A DNA stretch of 64,000 nucleotides from Pseudanabaenaceae cyanobacterium SKYG29 (GCA_025055675.1 JANWWT010000002.1:1-64000), one strand, 5' to 3'. Shown: positions 28,296-37,150, counted from the stretch's first letter. The notes: generated by a model from the letters alone, not told the origin. Program-made: numbers and translations.

Positions 28296-29294
28296 ATGAT
28301 ATGTGATGGCTTCTGCGGCACGATCGGCAATACTCCCCTGATCGAAATGCCTACCCTTTCCCAGGCTACGGGCTGTCGGATTTTGGGCAAAGCAGAATTT
28401 CTCAACCCTGGGGGCAGCGTCAAGGACAGGGCAGCTCTGTTTATGGTGTTGGCAGCGGAAAAGCAGGGTATCCTTAAACCAGGGGGCACGATCGTAGAAG
28501 GCACAGCGGGCAATACAGGCATTGGTCTAACCCTGGTAGGCAATGCGCGGGGGTATCGCACAGTAATTGTTATGCCTAGCAACCAGTCCCCCGAAAAGAT
28601 TGAATTATTGCGCACCCTGGGGGCAGAAGTGGAGCTAGTTCCCCCCGTACCCTTCGCCAATCCCCAGAATTACTACCATGTAGCGCGCCAGCGGGCAGAG
28701 GAACTAGAAAATGCCTTCTGGGCAAATCAGTTTGAGAATACTGCCAATGCCGATGCCCACTACTACACCACCGGTGCAGAAATCTGGCAGCAGACCAATG
28801 GGGAAGTTGATGGCATTATCATGTCGGCAGGCACAGGGGGCACGATCGGGGGTGTCAGCCAATATCTCAAAGAAAAGAACAGTCAAATTGCCACTTACTT
28901 GATTGACCCCCCTGGCTCTGGTCTCTATAGTTTTGTGACCACGGGACAGTTCAAAGCAGAGGGAAATTCGATTACAGAGGGCATCGGTATTAATCGGGAA
29001 ACTGCTAATTTCCGCCGCAGTAAGCTAGACGGGGCAATGCAGGGCACAGACCAGGAGGTGGTAGAGATGGCACATTATTTACTCAAACGGGAAGGACTAT
29101 TTGTCGGCAGTTCCGCGGCACTGAATGTGGTGGGAGCGGTGCGGTTAGCGAGAATCCTGGGACGCAATAAAACAATCGTGACCATTCTGTGCGATGGGGG
29201 GGGACGGTACCAAAGTCGGCTGTTCAATAGGGAATGGCTAGCAGCCAAGGGACTGACTCCCACTGCCACAGGTTTGGAATTTCTGGGGGACTAG
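28296..29294 (+). CDS. Cysteine synthase family PLP enzyme
   Basis: The 332-residue protein belongs to the fold-type II PLP family. IGNTPLIEMPTLS opens it, NPGGSVKDRAALFM carries the PLP lysine, VEGTAGNTGIGLT is the substrate/phosphate loop, SAGTGGTIGGVSQYL is the glycine loop, and GLFVGSSAALNV completes the site. O-acetylserine sulfhydrylases normally have TSGNTG; the TAGNTG form here is one I associate with the Mcy1/CysK2-like branch. It probably makes or breaks cysteine, but the natural substrate (O-acetylserine, O-phosphoserine or cysteine itself) is uncertain. It lies 11 bases after the M48 gene and 9 before the DUF3177 gene. Confidence 0.85.
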   Translation: MICDGFCGTIGNTPLIEMPTLSQATGCRILGKAEFLNPGGSVKDRAALFMVLAAEKQGILKPGGTIVEGTAGNTGIGLTLVGNARGYRTVIVMPSNQSPEKIELLRTLGAEVELVPPVPFANPQNYYHVARQRAEELENAFWANQFENTANADAHYYTTGAEIWQQTNGEVDGIIMSAGTGGTIGGVSQYLKEKNSQIATYLIDPPGSGLYSFVTTGQFKAEGNSITEGIGINRETANFRRSKLDGAMQGTDQEVVEMAHYLLKREGLFVGSSAALNVVGAVRLARILGRNKTIVTILCDGGGRYQSRLFNREWLAAKGLTPTATGLEFLGD

Positions 29295-29303
29295 GGGGTA
29301 ACG

Positions 29304-29873
29304 GTGCGCGAATTAGTGTGGCTAGATTTTCGGTTATCGATCGTGGTAGCAGTGCTTGCTCCATTGGTACTATTGGTGGGGGCAGCTCTGAGTAGGAACA
29401 GAGTCATTTACAATATGCTGGTTACCTATTGGCGGGTCAGCAGTCTGCTGGGCATTACAATTTTTCTGTTGATTGGCAGTTTACCGATCGCCTTTTTGGT
29501 AGGCTGGGTGGCACGCATTTTAATTCCTGTTTCCCTGTGGTGGTGGCGTGACCTCAATGCAGAATTACAGAAACAGCGGGGGCCATTACGGAGTGCATTC
29601 CTGGCGTGGCGGTGGGGAATCACCGCCTATTTTGCGGCAGGTACAGTTATGGGTTTATTGTTTCTGCCCTGTGCCTTTCTCCCCCCAACGGAATTTACCG
29701 ATACCTGCAGACTAGTCCTGGAAGTGCCCCTGTTGTTCAAACAACTGGTGTTTTACTCCATCCCTATCCCTAACCTCAGGGCCTTTGGCATTGCCATGCT
29801 GGTTGTGTTCCTCATCTTTTTTAGTTCTTATCTCTTATTTACTTTCCCAGAGCGAGGCAGGCTCTATAAATAA
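29304..29873 (+). CDS. DUF3177 family membrane protein
   Basis: The 189-residue protein has about four membrane helices, near residues 12-30, 45-68, 105-125 and 160-182, with WLDFRLSIVVAVLAPLVLLV at the start and a WRVSSLLGITIFLLIGSLP segment. It matches DUF3177, a cyanobacterial family of unknown function. The start is a GTG preceded by AGGGGG. It is the third gene in the M48-cysteine synthase-DUF3177 run and ends 10 bases from the convergent nuclease-like gene. Confidence 0.78.
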   Translation: MRELVWLDFRLSIVVAVLAPLVLLVGAALSRNRVIYNMLVTYWRVSSLLGITIFLLIGSLPIAFLVGWVARILIPVSLWWWRDLNAELQKQRGPLRSAFLAWRWGITAYFAAGTVMGLLFLPCAFLPPTEFTDTCRLVLEVPLLFKQLVFYSIPIPNLRAFGIAMLVVFLIFFSSYLLFTFPERGRLYK

Positions 29874-29883
29874 CCCCCTGTCA

Positions 29884-30288
29884 TCATTGCGACGACCATA
29901 TACCTTTGTGTTGCGATCGGGCAAGGGCTTCCGCCGCCGCAAATCCTTCACAGTCAGTACTGTAGGGATTGTAGTAAGTAGCATGACCTTCTAGGACCAT
30001 TTGGCGATTGACATTCAACTGTCCCACCCTAACCTCAGCTAGCAATCTACCATAGCGGTCTTTGGCAATGACGCGATATTGAAAAGGCTGTCCGTCTAGC
30101 ATTTGTTTAAGGGCTGTACGGGAGCGCTGTCCTGCAGGTTGGGTAACATCTGGTGCTTTAATACAAGCAAGATGAATTTTGGTTTTTATTCCCTGCTGCG
30201 TCAGGATGATGTTGGCTCCATCGTAGTACTGCACTCTGAGAATTGACATCGATAGCCACAGCCAGCCCCAAACCAAAGTCCTCAACAT
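29884..30288 (-). CDS. Staphylococcal-nuclease-like (SNase) domain protein, active site degenerate
   Basis: The 134-residue protein has a short N-terminal hydrophobic segment and an SNase/OB-fold domain. The scaffold is clear (GANIILTQQGIKTKIHLAC, KDRYGRLLAEVRVG, MVLEGHATYY, AQS-like helix ending HKGIWSS). When aligned by eye with staphylococcal nuclease, however, the calcium and catalytic residues D21, R35, D40 and E43 become A, H, K and D, and only R87 (in RYGR) is kept. Catalysis is therefore doubtful. Binding to nucleic acid or protein is an alternative role. It overlaps the bestrophin gene start-side neighbour by 7 bases. Confidence 0.75.
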   Translation of the reverse strand: MLRTLVWGWLWLSMSILRVQYYDGANIILTQQGIKTKIHLACIKAPDVTQPAGQRSRTALKQMLDGQPFQYRVIAKDRYGRLLAEVRVGQLNVNRQMVLEGHATYYNPYSTDCEGFAAAEALARSQHKGIWSSQ

Positions 30289-31184
30289 AATTCCACCCTA
30301 GTAGAAGGAGAGAGGGAAATGAGGTCTTCGATATTGCGATTGATGTTATGGCAAATTTGGTCAAGGGGGAGGTCGTTAGGGTCGGAGCCAAAGGGGTCTT
30401 CAATTTCTTCGGCAATCTCTTCGATGCCCAGCAAAACAAAAGTGACCATGATCGTAGCCAAGCCTGTAATCCAGCCAAAGGCATCGACAATTTGGAAGGG
30501 CAAAAAGACACAGTAAATCAATAAAATCTGCTTCAAATGAATACTATAAGCAGCAGGGATAGGGGTTTTTTGGATGCGCTCACAAATGCCTAGGGCATCT
30601 ACCAAAGCATTGATCTGTTGGTGAATTAAATTGAGGAGATAGACGTGTAAACAACCTTTTTGGTGTTGCCTGTGGGCATAATCTCCCAACCAAAAAGCAA
30701 CTTTTAAGGGAGGATTATTCATTCTTTGTAATTCGGCAAACTGCTCGGGCGTGAGGAAAGGACGCACTTCTGGGTCAAGGGAGCTATGGCGTAAATGTAG
30801 TTTGATGCATACAACATAGGCAACTAGCAACTTCAGAGCGGCAATTTTGTCCAATCTATCCTGGTGGGAAGTCTCCTGCACAGCGATCCAGATAGTGCGG
30901 GCAATATTACGGGTAGTGTTGACCAACGTGCCCCAAGCCTTGCGCCCTTCCCAAAACCGTTCGTAGGCAGTGTTAGTGCGAAAAACCAGGAGCAGACTGA
31001 GAACCAGATTCAGAACAAAGCCCACACTGCTCAAAATTTCAGGAGATAAATCCCGCCCCGTTGCCTGCTCCAGGAGGAAAACACCCTCGCCCAATATACC
31101 ACAGGCAATCACCCTGGGCAGCACAGCCGGAATGACAGAACCCCGAAACTTGAGAGCACTCCTGAGCCAAGCCTGGCTTTTCAT
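30282..31184 (-). CDS. Bestrophin-family ion channel
   Basis: The 300-residue membrane protein matches bacterial bestrophins (UPF0187). It has four main helices and the motifs LVFRTNTAYERFWEGRKAWG, NTTRNIARTIW, and the C-terminal ILLIYCVFLPFQIVDAFGW and ELAEEIEDPFG-like segment (EEIAEEIEDPFGSDPNDLP). Bacterial members conduct cations or anions as pentamers, and plastid relatives import chloride or bicarbonate into thylakoids. Direction and ion selectivity are not readable here. Its start overlaps the stop of the DUF3352 gene by 4 bases and its end overlaps the nuclease-like gene by 7. Confidence 0.9.
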   Translation of the reverse strand: MKSQAWLRSALKFRGSVIPAVLPRVIACGILGEGVFLLEQATGRDLSPEILSSVGFVLNLVLSLLLVFRTNTAYERFWEGRKAWGTLVNTTRNIARTIWIAVQETSHQDRLDKIAALKLLVAYVVCIKLHLRHSSLDPEVRPFLTPEQFAELQRMNNPPLKVAFWLGDYAHRQHQKGCLHVYLLNLIHQQINALVDALGICERIQKTPIPAAYSIHLKQILLIYCVFLPFQIVDAFGWITGLATIMVTFVLLGIEEIAEEIEDPFGSDPNDLPLDQICHNINRNIEDLISLSPSTRVELC

Positions 31185-32773
31185 TGCAGTTGTAGGAAGA
31201 TTTGCCCCCTTAGCACCGTGTTGGTAGAACTGGGTAAACGAGCGATCGTTACTGATTGTAAATGATGCAGGAGGGGGCTAACCAAGTTGGGTAAGGTGGG
31301 CATGGTCTCCTGCAGTAGGTCAGTGAAGGCGGGTAGTGCTACCGCCCGATCGAAATGGGCAAAGTCCTGTTTGGGTAGAGGAGCAGGGGTAGTAGAGCCA
31401 TCTAGGGCAGCAATCAAGACAGGGACAGAACTAGCAAAACCCACCACCCGATCGGTACTACTATGTACAGCGTGGACACGTCCTTTGACGATAGTGGGGT
31501 CACTAGCTTGCAAATCCGTCCAGACGGTCAGTTCGTGGTTTTTGAGATTAATTTTGCCGACGGTGAGGCGCTGTTGCGCGTCTTTGTCTAGGTTTTCCAG
31601 GGCAGCACTAGTGTTGACATCTGGGGTTTTAGCAGCAAGGAAAAGCCAATTGGAGTCTGCCCCAATCGCAAGGGCATAGTCTCCCCTGACCCAGGTAAAG
31701 ATGTCGGTTTCCAAGTTAAAGCCGATCGCCTGCCCCAGGTCATCCACCAATTTTTGCACCAGTTGTTGTAAACCAGGATAGGGAGTCAAACTTGCCCGCA
31801 GATTCTGCCAGGTAGTCTGGAGGTCATGTCCTGCTAAAACAGTAGTGTGGGGCGGCAGTAGTTTAACTAACCCATTGGCAGCAGTGGGGGAGGAAGCAGA
31901 CTCAGTCCAGGGACGATCGCCAACCAGCAGGACTTCTCCTTCCACTTGACCATTTTTCACCCTCAAGCCCACACCCACACTAGCAGCAGGTAGTACCTGG
32001 ACAGGCGTACCGAGAAAACCTGCGGTTGTTCCCCAATCCCCCAATTCGGTCAAATTGATGAAAGCAAACCCTATCCGCTTTTCCTTGAGATTAGCCAGGA
32101 TAGTGCGATAGCGGGAAGAATTAGCCAAAGACAAGTCCGATACCTGCAAGTCATTGATAGCATTGCGAATTACCCGCACATCATTAGCAAAAATGGCATA
32201 GTTACCCAAAGTCGCCCCTGCCACACTGGGCGTAGTATCAGTAGTGATAATGGGAATACCCTCATGCTGCTCAAATAGGAGGTTTGCCCCTTGGGCTGCC
32301 AAATTTTGCCAAAACCGTTCCAAATCCCGCCGCGCCCGTTGGGGCTGGGCTATTGCCACAGCAATCAGGTAACCAGGCTGTAAACCATTACTGCCATCCC
32401 GATCGAGGTCAGCCGTCGTCACCGCTAACGTCAGTTCATCCCCTGCCCAGGCACTGATATAACGATCGTAGTCCACCAACCAATTTTGCTGAATCAGGGA
32501 GTGCCATGCCTGCCATTCCTGTCGCAATTGCCGCCTGTGGGAGGGAGCTGTAAACAGCCGGGCTGCCAGACCCAACCGATCGGGGTTCACCAGTAGGGAA
32601 GCCACTAGGGGAGCCTGCTTAGAAATAAACTTCGTGGCTAAGGGCTGACTCTTTTGCCCCACCAAAACAGGGGCAGGACGCAGGGCTAAAACCCGTCCCC
32701 ACAGACTAAACCCAATTAATAAGGCTAGGGCAGCTATCACTCCTAGCACAGCAATTACTCTTTGCTTCTGCAT
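31181..32773 (-). CDS. DUF3352 family protein
   Basis: The 530-residue protein has one N-terminal membrane anchor (residues about 7-28) and a large extracytoplasmic region. ASLLVNPDRL near residue 60, the central WLVDYDRYISAWAGDEL-type segment and a second lobe with TDIFTWVRGDYALAIG match DUF3352, a family common in cyanobacteria and some other bacteria. Function is not established. It starts a minus-strand run with bestrophin and the nuclease-like gene, linked by 4- and 7-base overlaps, and is divergent from the cupin gene. Confidence 0.78.
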   Translation of the reverse strand: MQKQRVIAVLGVIAALALLIGFSLWGRVLALRPAPVLVGQKSQPLATKFISKQAPLVASLLVNPDRLGLAARLFTAPSHRRQLRQEWQAWHSLIQQNWLVDYDRYISAWAGDELTLAVTTADLDRDGSNGLQPGYLIAVAIAQPQRARRDLERFWQNLAAQGANLLFEQHEGIPIITTDTTPSVAGATLGNYAIFANDVRVIRNAINDLQVSDLSLANSSRYRTILANLKEKRIGFAFINLTELGDWGTTAGFLGTPVQVLPAASVGVGLRVKNGQVEGEVLLVGDRPWTESASSPTAANGLVKLLPPHTTVLAGHDLQTTWQNLRASLTPYPGLQQLVQKLVDDLGQAIGFNLETDIFTWVRGDYALAIGADSNWLFLAAKTPDVNTSAALENLDKDAQQRLTVGKINLKNHELTVWTDLQASDPTIVKGRVHAVHSSTDRVVGFASSVPVLIAALDGSTTPAPLPKQDFAHFDRAVALPAFTDLLQETMPTLPNLVSPLLHHLQSVTIARLPSSTNTVLRGQIFLQLQ

Positions 32774-32832
32774 AGCTACTGAATCTGACTTAGGGCTTAT
32801 TCTACACCCCCTGGCTAAAATAAAAGAAAGAT

Positions 32833-32861
32833 TTGACGCAATTGATACCGGTCGTTATCAT
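32833..32861 (+). promoter_or_regulatory. Sigma-70-type promoter for the cupin gene
   Basis: TTGACG and TATCAT are separated by exactly 17 bases, the preferred spacing for a housekeeping sigma factor. The -10 box ends 26 bases before the cupin ATG, leaving room for a short leader and an AGGAGA ribosome site. It fits the divergent gene arrangement. It was found by eye only. Confidence 0.6.
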
Positions 32862-32887
32862 AAGTGCATTTACAGGAGAATCGCCCC

Positions 32888-33313
32888 ATGAACCTGCTGC
32901 CTGAATCCACCAACAATGTCAGCGCCACCACCATTAGACCCTGGGGTTCCTTTACCGTCCTAGAAGAAGGCAAGGGGTACAAGATCAAACGGATTGAAGT
33001 CAAACCCGGACATCGCTTGAGTTTACAGATGCACCATCACCGCAGCGAGCACTGGATTGTAGTTTCGGGCACGGCAAAGGTCACCTGTGGCGATCAAGAG
33101 ATTATGCTCTGTAGCAATCAGTCCACCTATGTTCCCCAATGCACCCCCCATCGGCTGGCTAACCCTGGGGTCATCCCGTTAGTGATCATAGAAGTCCAAA
33201 ATGGGGAATACTTAGGCGAGGACGACATTGTGCGTTTCCATGATGACTACGCCCGTGGCGAGGACAACAACAATGGCTATGGAGACCGCCATCAGCGTCC
33301 ACCGTCTCACTAA
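32888..33313 (+). CDS. Cupin, mannose-6-phosphate isomerase C-terminal type
   Basis: The 141-residue protein is a single cupin barrel matching the isomerase half of bifunctional mannose-1-phosphate guanylyltransferase/phosphomannose isomerase. RPWGSFTVLEEGKGYKIKRI opens it, and HRLSLQMHHHRSEHWIVVSG holds the metal histidines and glutamate. CTPHRLANPG carries the last histidine. As a stand-alone domain it probably isomerises mannose 6-phosphate and fructose 6-phosphate for GDP-mannose or exopolysaccharide synthesis. The ATG at 32888 follows AGGAGA. An earlier in-frame ATG at 32864 has no such site. The gene overlaps the ABC ATPase gene by 41 bases. Confidence 0.88.
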   Translation: MNLLPESTNNVSATTIRPWGSFTVLEEGKGYKIKRIEVKPGHRLSLQMHHHRSEHWIVVSGTAKVTCGDQEIMLCSNQSTYVPQCTPHRLANPGVIPLVIIEVQNGEYLGEDDIVRFHDDYARGEDNNNGYGDRHQRPPSH

Positions 33314-34238
33314 GACCTACCGCAAGGGCTTCTGGCTAAATCAAAAGGTCACTTCTCTCCAGGAATGTTCCCTGGAAGTACCCCTAGGTGTAACTTTTGG
33401 TTTGCTGGGACCCAATGGGGCGGGGAAAACTACGCTCCTAAAGATACTGCTGGGCATCATTCGTCCCACCGCAGGCAGTGGTACTGTACTAGGGCAACCG
33501 TTAGGCGATCGCAGTGTGCGACAGCGGATTGGTTACCTGCCTGAAAATGCCTACTACTACGACTACCTAACAGGGTGGGAATTGCTGGAATTCATGGGGT
33601 CACTGCTAGGAGTACCAGAAAAACAGAAACGGATTGTGGAATTACTTGACCTCGTAGGTTTATCCCAGGCCAACGCCCGCCAGAAAAAAATCAAGGAATA
33701 TTCCAAGGGGATGGTACAGAGAATTGGCATTGCCCAAGCCCTGATCAATGACCCTGAACTGGTATTTTTGGATGAACCCATGTCGGGGTTAGACCCCCTA
33801 GGGCGTTACCAAATGCGGGAGATCATCCAAGGGCTGCACCGCCAAGGGAAAACTGTCTTTTTTAATAGCCACATCCTCTCTGATGCCGAGGCAATTTGTG
33901 ACTACATAGGTATTCTCAACCAGGGACATCTGGTAGCGATGGGCAAAATCCAAGACCTCTTGGGGGAAGAGGAGACCTATCATGTTGTGGGCAAGGGGGG
34001 AGCGCCCGATCGGATTGGGCAATTTCTCCACCAGCTGGAATGGCACGGGGATAGCTGGCAGGGCTTATTGGCACATTCCCCGGGGGAGTTTTTGAGGGTA
34101 GTGGAGGAAGATGGCGGTAAGATCATCAGTTTGGTAATGGCAAGACAAAACCTAGAAGAGTTCTTTATCCAGAAAATCAGGGAAGGGGTACCCCCCATTC
34201 CCCCCGAAGAAGCAGCTAAGCCACCTCTGGCGGCGTAA
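33273..34238 (+). CDS. ABC transporter ATP-binding protein
   Basis: The 321-residue ATPase has GLLGPNGAGKTTLLKILLG (Walker A), YSKGMVQRIGIAQAL (signature), LVFLDEPMSGLDP (Walker B) and the switch histidine in FNSHILSD. The layout matches exporters of the CcmA/NatA/lantibiotic type, with a C-terminal regulatory extension of about 90 residues. The start at 33273 is supported by AGGA 8 bases upstream and lies inside the cupin gene. No permease gene is adjacent, so the transported compound is unknown. Confidence 0.9.
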   Translation: MAMETAISVHRLTKTYRKGFWLNQKVTSLQECSLEVPLGVTFGLLGPNGAGKTTLLKILLGIIRPTAGSGTVLGQPLGDRSVRQRIGYLPENAYYYDYLTGWELLEFMGSLLGVPEKQKRIVELLDLVGLSQANARQKKIKEYSKGMVQRIGIAQALINDPELVFLDEPMSGLDPLGRYQMREIIQGLHRQGKTVFFNSHILSDAEAICDYIGILNQGHLVAMGKIQDLLGEEETYHVVGKGGAPDRIGQFLHQLEWHGDSWQGLLAHSPGEFLRVVEEDGGKIISLVMARQNLEEFFIQKIREGVPPIPPEEAAKPPLAA

Positions 34239-34833
34239 CCAGGACTTGATAACGCAATTTGGGCTGAACAGGGTTAAACTGTAGAGACTCGATCGTTGCC
34301 CAAGCTGCCTTAGTGAGAGCAGGGGAAGCATTCTGTTCTAGGAGAATTTGGCAATACTCTTTCAGCTGTTGTTCCTGTTGGAAGGAAAGAGAGTGCTCCG
34401 ACGCCTTTCTTTGCAACTCCTGCAGGGCTATGAGACGAGTCAGATGATCTTCGGAAGCCAGTTGCAGAATTAGATGATTAACACTGCGTGCTTTGCTGCT
34501 TTCCCCCAAATTTTGGTACAGCAACAGCGCTAGGATTGCCAGGACAGCCAGGAACTGAACTGCTGTAGCGATGCTAACCCAGCTATTGGGATGGGACTGC
34601 AATAACATTAGGAGCAAGTAACAGACAAACACACTGCCACTACCTATCGCTAGTGCCCATACCAGACGTTGGGTAGGCGTACCCGATCGGCGATATTGGT
34701 AGGCAATCAGCATAGCTGTCGTCCCACAGAGAAGGGTTACAACTAAACGCCAATTAGTGAGTACCATCACCAAGACCCCTCCCGCCATCACCAAGCCAGA
34801 GGTGGACACCCGATCGGTATATTTGCTTTTCAC
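34216..34833 (-). CDS. Membrane protein with a helical C-terminal domain, unknown function
   Basis: The 205-residue protein has about four membrane helices between residues 10 and 115 (TSGLVMAGGVLVMVLTNW is the first) and a soluble helical region after residue 120 resembling armadillo/HEAT helices (EDHLTRLIALQELQRKASEH). I do not recognise the family. Its C-terminal 23 bases overlap the convergent ABC ATPase gene, and it lies 23 bases downstream of cobK on the same strand. Confidence 0.55.
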   Translation of the reverse strand: MKSKYTDRVSTSGLVMAGGVLVMVLTNWRLVVTLLCGTTAMLIAYQYRRSGTPTQRLVWALAIGSGSVFVCYLLLMLLQSHPNSWVSIATAVQFLAVLAILALLLYQNLGESSKARSVNHLILQLASEDHLTRLIALQELQRKASEHSLSFQQEQQLKEYCQILLEQNASPALTKAAWATIESLQFNPVQPKLRYQVLVTPPEVA

Positions 34834-34856
34834 AACTCTCAGCTCTATCTTGACTT

Positions 34857-35645
34857 TTATTGTAGACAGGGGTTAGAGCTTTGTAAATCCTGGTGAAAAA
34901 AACTCACTGCCTGGTCTAGGACCGCTGCCAAGGAAGAGACAACGGGGGCAGGGGGCAAGGGGGGACGTTGTACCATCACCACGGGTAAGTGCAACTGTCG
35001 TGCCGCTAAAATTTTGGCATAGGTGGCATCACCACCGCTATTTTTAGTCACGATCGTATCAATTCTGTACTCCTGTAACAATGCCAATTCCCTTTCCAGG
35101 GTAAAAGGACCCCGATCGAGAATCACCTCACTGTTGGGAATTTCTAGGGTAGGGGGGTCAACCGATCGGATCAAAAACCATAAATGGGGTAAGTGGAGAA
35201 AGGGAGTCAAGTTTTGCCTGCCCGTAGTAATAAATACTCTTTGGGCTGTAGGGGGAAGGGCGGCGGGGACAGCTTCTAAACGATCGACAGAAATCCAGCG
35301 ATCGGCGGGGGTAGGTAACCAAGGGGGACGGCAAAACAATAGATAGGGCACCTGGGCAAGACGGCAAGCCAGAAAAGCGTGATGTTTAATTTGTCCTGCA
35401 CAGGGATGGGTGAGGTCAACAACAAAATCAATCTTCTCTTGCCTTAAATAATCAACCAGACCTAGTACCCCACCAAATCCCCCAATTCTAACTGTGCCCT
35501 GTAAATTCTGGGGCTGGGCAGTCCGCCCCGCTAGGGAAGTAATTACCTCCACCTGGGGACAAAGAGAGACAAACTGGTGCACAAATTTGACGGCATCCCC
35601 TGTCCCCCCTAGAACTAGTAACTTAGACTTAGAACATTTCCACAC
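34857..35645 (-). CDS. cobK: Precorrin-6A reductase (cobalamin pathway)
   Basis: CobK/CbiJ reduces precorrin-6A with NADPH in corrin ring synthesis. The 262-residue protein starts KLLVLGGTGDAVKFVHQF, has VDYLRQEKIDFVVDLTHPCAG and RVFITTGRQNLTPF, and ends with DTIVTKNSGGDATYAKILAARQLHLPVV, all typical of the family. No ATG lies near the conserved start. I chose the GTG encoding the V of AVWK, which overlaps the upstream gene by 17 bases. A longer in-frame extension is less likely. No other cob gene is nearby. Confidence 0.88.
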   Translation of the reverse strand: MWKCSKSKLLVLGGTGDAVKFVHQFVSLCPQVEVITSLAGRTAQPQNLQGTVRIGGFGGVLGLVDYLRQEKIDFVVDLTHPCAGQIKHHAFLACRLAQVPYLLFCRPPWLPTPADRWISVDRLEAVPAALPPTAQRVFITTGRQNLTPFLHLPHLWFLIRSVDPPTLEIPNSEVILDRGPFTLERELALLQEYRIDTIVTKNSGGDATYAKILAARQLHLPVVMVQRPPLPPAPVVSSLAAVLDQAVSFFHQDLQSSNPCLQ

Positions 35646-35886
35646 TGCTGGTGAAGATAGGCTCAACGTGAACACCAATGACATTACTAGGGCGGACAAA
35701 TAAAATCTCGTTTTCCTCCTTCATAGGCATGGGTGTCAGTTCCCGTGACTCCGCCTTGGGTTCAAATTTCCCCTTGTACCAGGTTTTAACTTCTTCCATT
35801 GTATTAAAACGCAATCGCGCTGTATGACCACCCTCCAGCATGAGATGGACATGAAATTCATTGGGCTTTCTGGGTTCTCTGGGCAT
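35629..35886 (-). CDS. Conserved small protein of unknown function
   Basis: The 85-residue protein begins with PREPRKPNEFHVHLMLEGG and contains TARLRFNTMEEVKTWYKGKF, followed by a C-terminal NVIGVHVEP strand. It appears to be a small mixed alpha/beta protein. I recall similar short proteins in cyanobacteria without a known function. It is 36 bases from the divergent coaX gene and overlaps cobK by 17 bases. An upstream in-frame ATG at 35970 would overlap coaX and is unlikely. Confidence 0.6.
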   Translation of the reverse strand: MPREPRKPNEFHVHLMLEGGHTARLRFNTMEEVKTWYKGKFEPKAESRELTPMPMKEENEILFVRPSNVIGVHVEPIFTSSVEMF

Positions 35887-35922
35887 AACCAACTCTGCTA
35901 AATTGCTAAACTTTAGATTACC

Positions 35923-36585
35923 ATGACGGAAAACTGGCTCGCCCTCAACTTGGGCAACTCCCGCCTGCACTGGGCAATTCTACAAGGTAAAACCCTCCTA
36001 GACTGGGGCGATGACCCCTACGATCGATTACTCCCCCTCAATCCCCATCAGTTCCACCGTATTTTGATAGCCAGTGTCAATCCCCGGCAGTTGTCTCCCT
36101 GGGCAAACTTACCCCACAGTAAAGTCCTCACCCTGGCTGATGTTCCCCTCCCCCACTCCTATCCCACCCTGGGCATCGATCGGGCTTTGGCTGCCTGGGG
36201 GGCAATTCATCGCTACGGTACCCCTGTTTTAGTGATTGACTGCGGTACAGCAATTACCCTAACTGCCATTGATGAACTGGGTAACCTTGCGGGGGGGGCA
36301 ATTTTCCCTGGTATAGAAATACTGCGTCAATCCTACCGCCAACGCCTGCCCCATTTACCCACCGTCCCGCTCCCTGATCAACCGCCACCCTTGTGGAGCC
36401 ACAACACCCCTGGAGCAATTGCCAGTGGTATGTTCCATTTCATCGCAGCAGGTTTGCACAAATTTATCAACGATCGGTCTTGTCTGACCCTATTCACGGG
36501 CGGGGATGGGCAGTATTGGCAACAACACTTTCCTAGCAGCCACTTTGACCCCCACCTAGTCTTCTGGGGGATGGCAGAACTATAA
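35923..36585 (+). CDS. coaX: Type III pantothenate kinase
   Basis: CoaX phosphorylates pantothenate, the first step of coenzyme A synthesis, and needs a monovalent cation. The 220-residue protein has the ASKHA-fold phosphate loop [14 protein letters not shown] at the start. [19 protein letters not shown] carries the second acidic motif, and [20 protein letters not shown] is the substrate loop. The C-terminal LFTGGDG completes the adenosine site. The usual DxGN of the first loop is here NLGN, so the first acid is replaced by Asn. It lies 28 bases before rpmF. Confidence 0.88.
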   Translation: MTENWLALNLGNSRLHWAILQGKTLLDWGDDPYDRLLPLNPHQFHRILIASVNPRQLSPWANLPHSKVLTLADVPLPHSYPTLGIDRALAAWGAIHRYGTPVLVIDCGTAITLTAIDELGNLAGGAIFPGIEILRQSYRQRLPHLPTVPLPDQPPPLWSHNTPGAIASGMFHFIAAGLHKFINDRSCLTLFTGGDGQYWQQHFPSSHFDPHLVFWGMAEL

Positions 36586-36613
36586 TAAAAAGGCTGTGTT
36601 CAAATTAGACCCT

Positions 36614-36787
36614 ATGGCAGTTCCCAAAAAACGCACCTCTAAAGCCAAGTCCGCTACCCGCAAAGCCGTGTGGAAGGCTAAAGCCCGTAAAGCTGCCCAA
36701 AAAGCCCTATCCCTGGGCAAAGCAATTCTGACAGGCAATAACCGCAGCTTTATCTATCCCCAGGCTGAGGAAGAGGAAGAAGAGTAG
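36614..36787 (+). CDS. rpmF: 50S ribosomal protein L32
   Basis: The 57-residue basic protein begins [19 protein letters not shown], the standard L32 start, and ends in an acidic tail of six glutamates. It has no zinc-binding cysteines, as in most cyanobacterial L32 proteins. The ATG at 36614 is the conventional start. It ends directly before the convergent gene at 36788. Confidence 0.93.
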   Translation: MAVPKKRTSKAKSATRKAVWKAKARKAAQKALSLGKAILTGNNRSFIYPQAEEEEEE

Positions 36788-37150
36788 TCAAGAAAATTCT
36801 ACTTCCAACTGGGCTACGGTAACCGCCGCAAAGGCAAACGCCAACAACAGGGGGAGAGGATTAGCCGACCACAGAGTCATTCCCCCGCCAATCACAGTAA
36901 ACGCCACCGCTAGGGCACACCAATACTGTTCATCCGCCGTTAACCCCTTTTGCGCCTTGATTAACTTTAAGATTTTCGTGGGAATCGGCTCAGGGATGAC
37001 CGCCCCAGGGGGGAACGCCCAATAGTTATTCGCCTCCGCCTGAAATAACTCCGTCCAGCCATTAGCATTACACCACTCTTCCACCCATTCATCCTGAAAG
37101 TGCTTCATAAACCATTTATATTTATCTATCCCTAACTTCGATTTAATCAT
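36788..37150 (-). CDS. Conserved membrane-associated protein of unknown function
   Basis: The 120-residue protein has a charged N-terminal part with KYKWFMKHFQDEWVEEWC and NGWTELFQAEANNYWAFPPG, rich in Trp, and a C-terminal hydrophobic pair of helices near residues 83-100 and 102-115. I recall similar short proteins in cyanobacteria but not a function. It lies back to back with the control region of the mys genes, so its own promoter lies in the same 420-base gap. Confidence 0.6.
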   Translation of the reverse strand: MIKSKLGIDKYKWFMKHFQDEWVEEWCNANGWTELFQAEANNYWAFPPGAVIPEPIPTKILKLIKAQKGLTADEQYWCALAVAFTVIGGGMTLWSANPLPLLLAFAFAAVTVAQLEVEFS

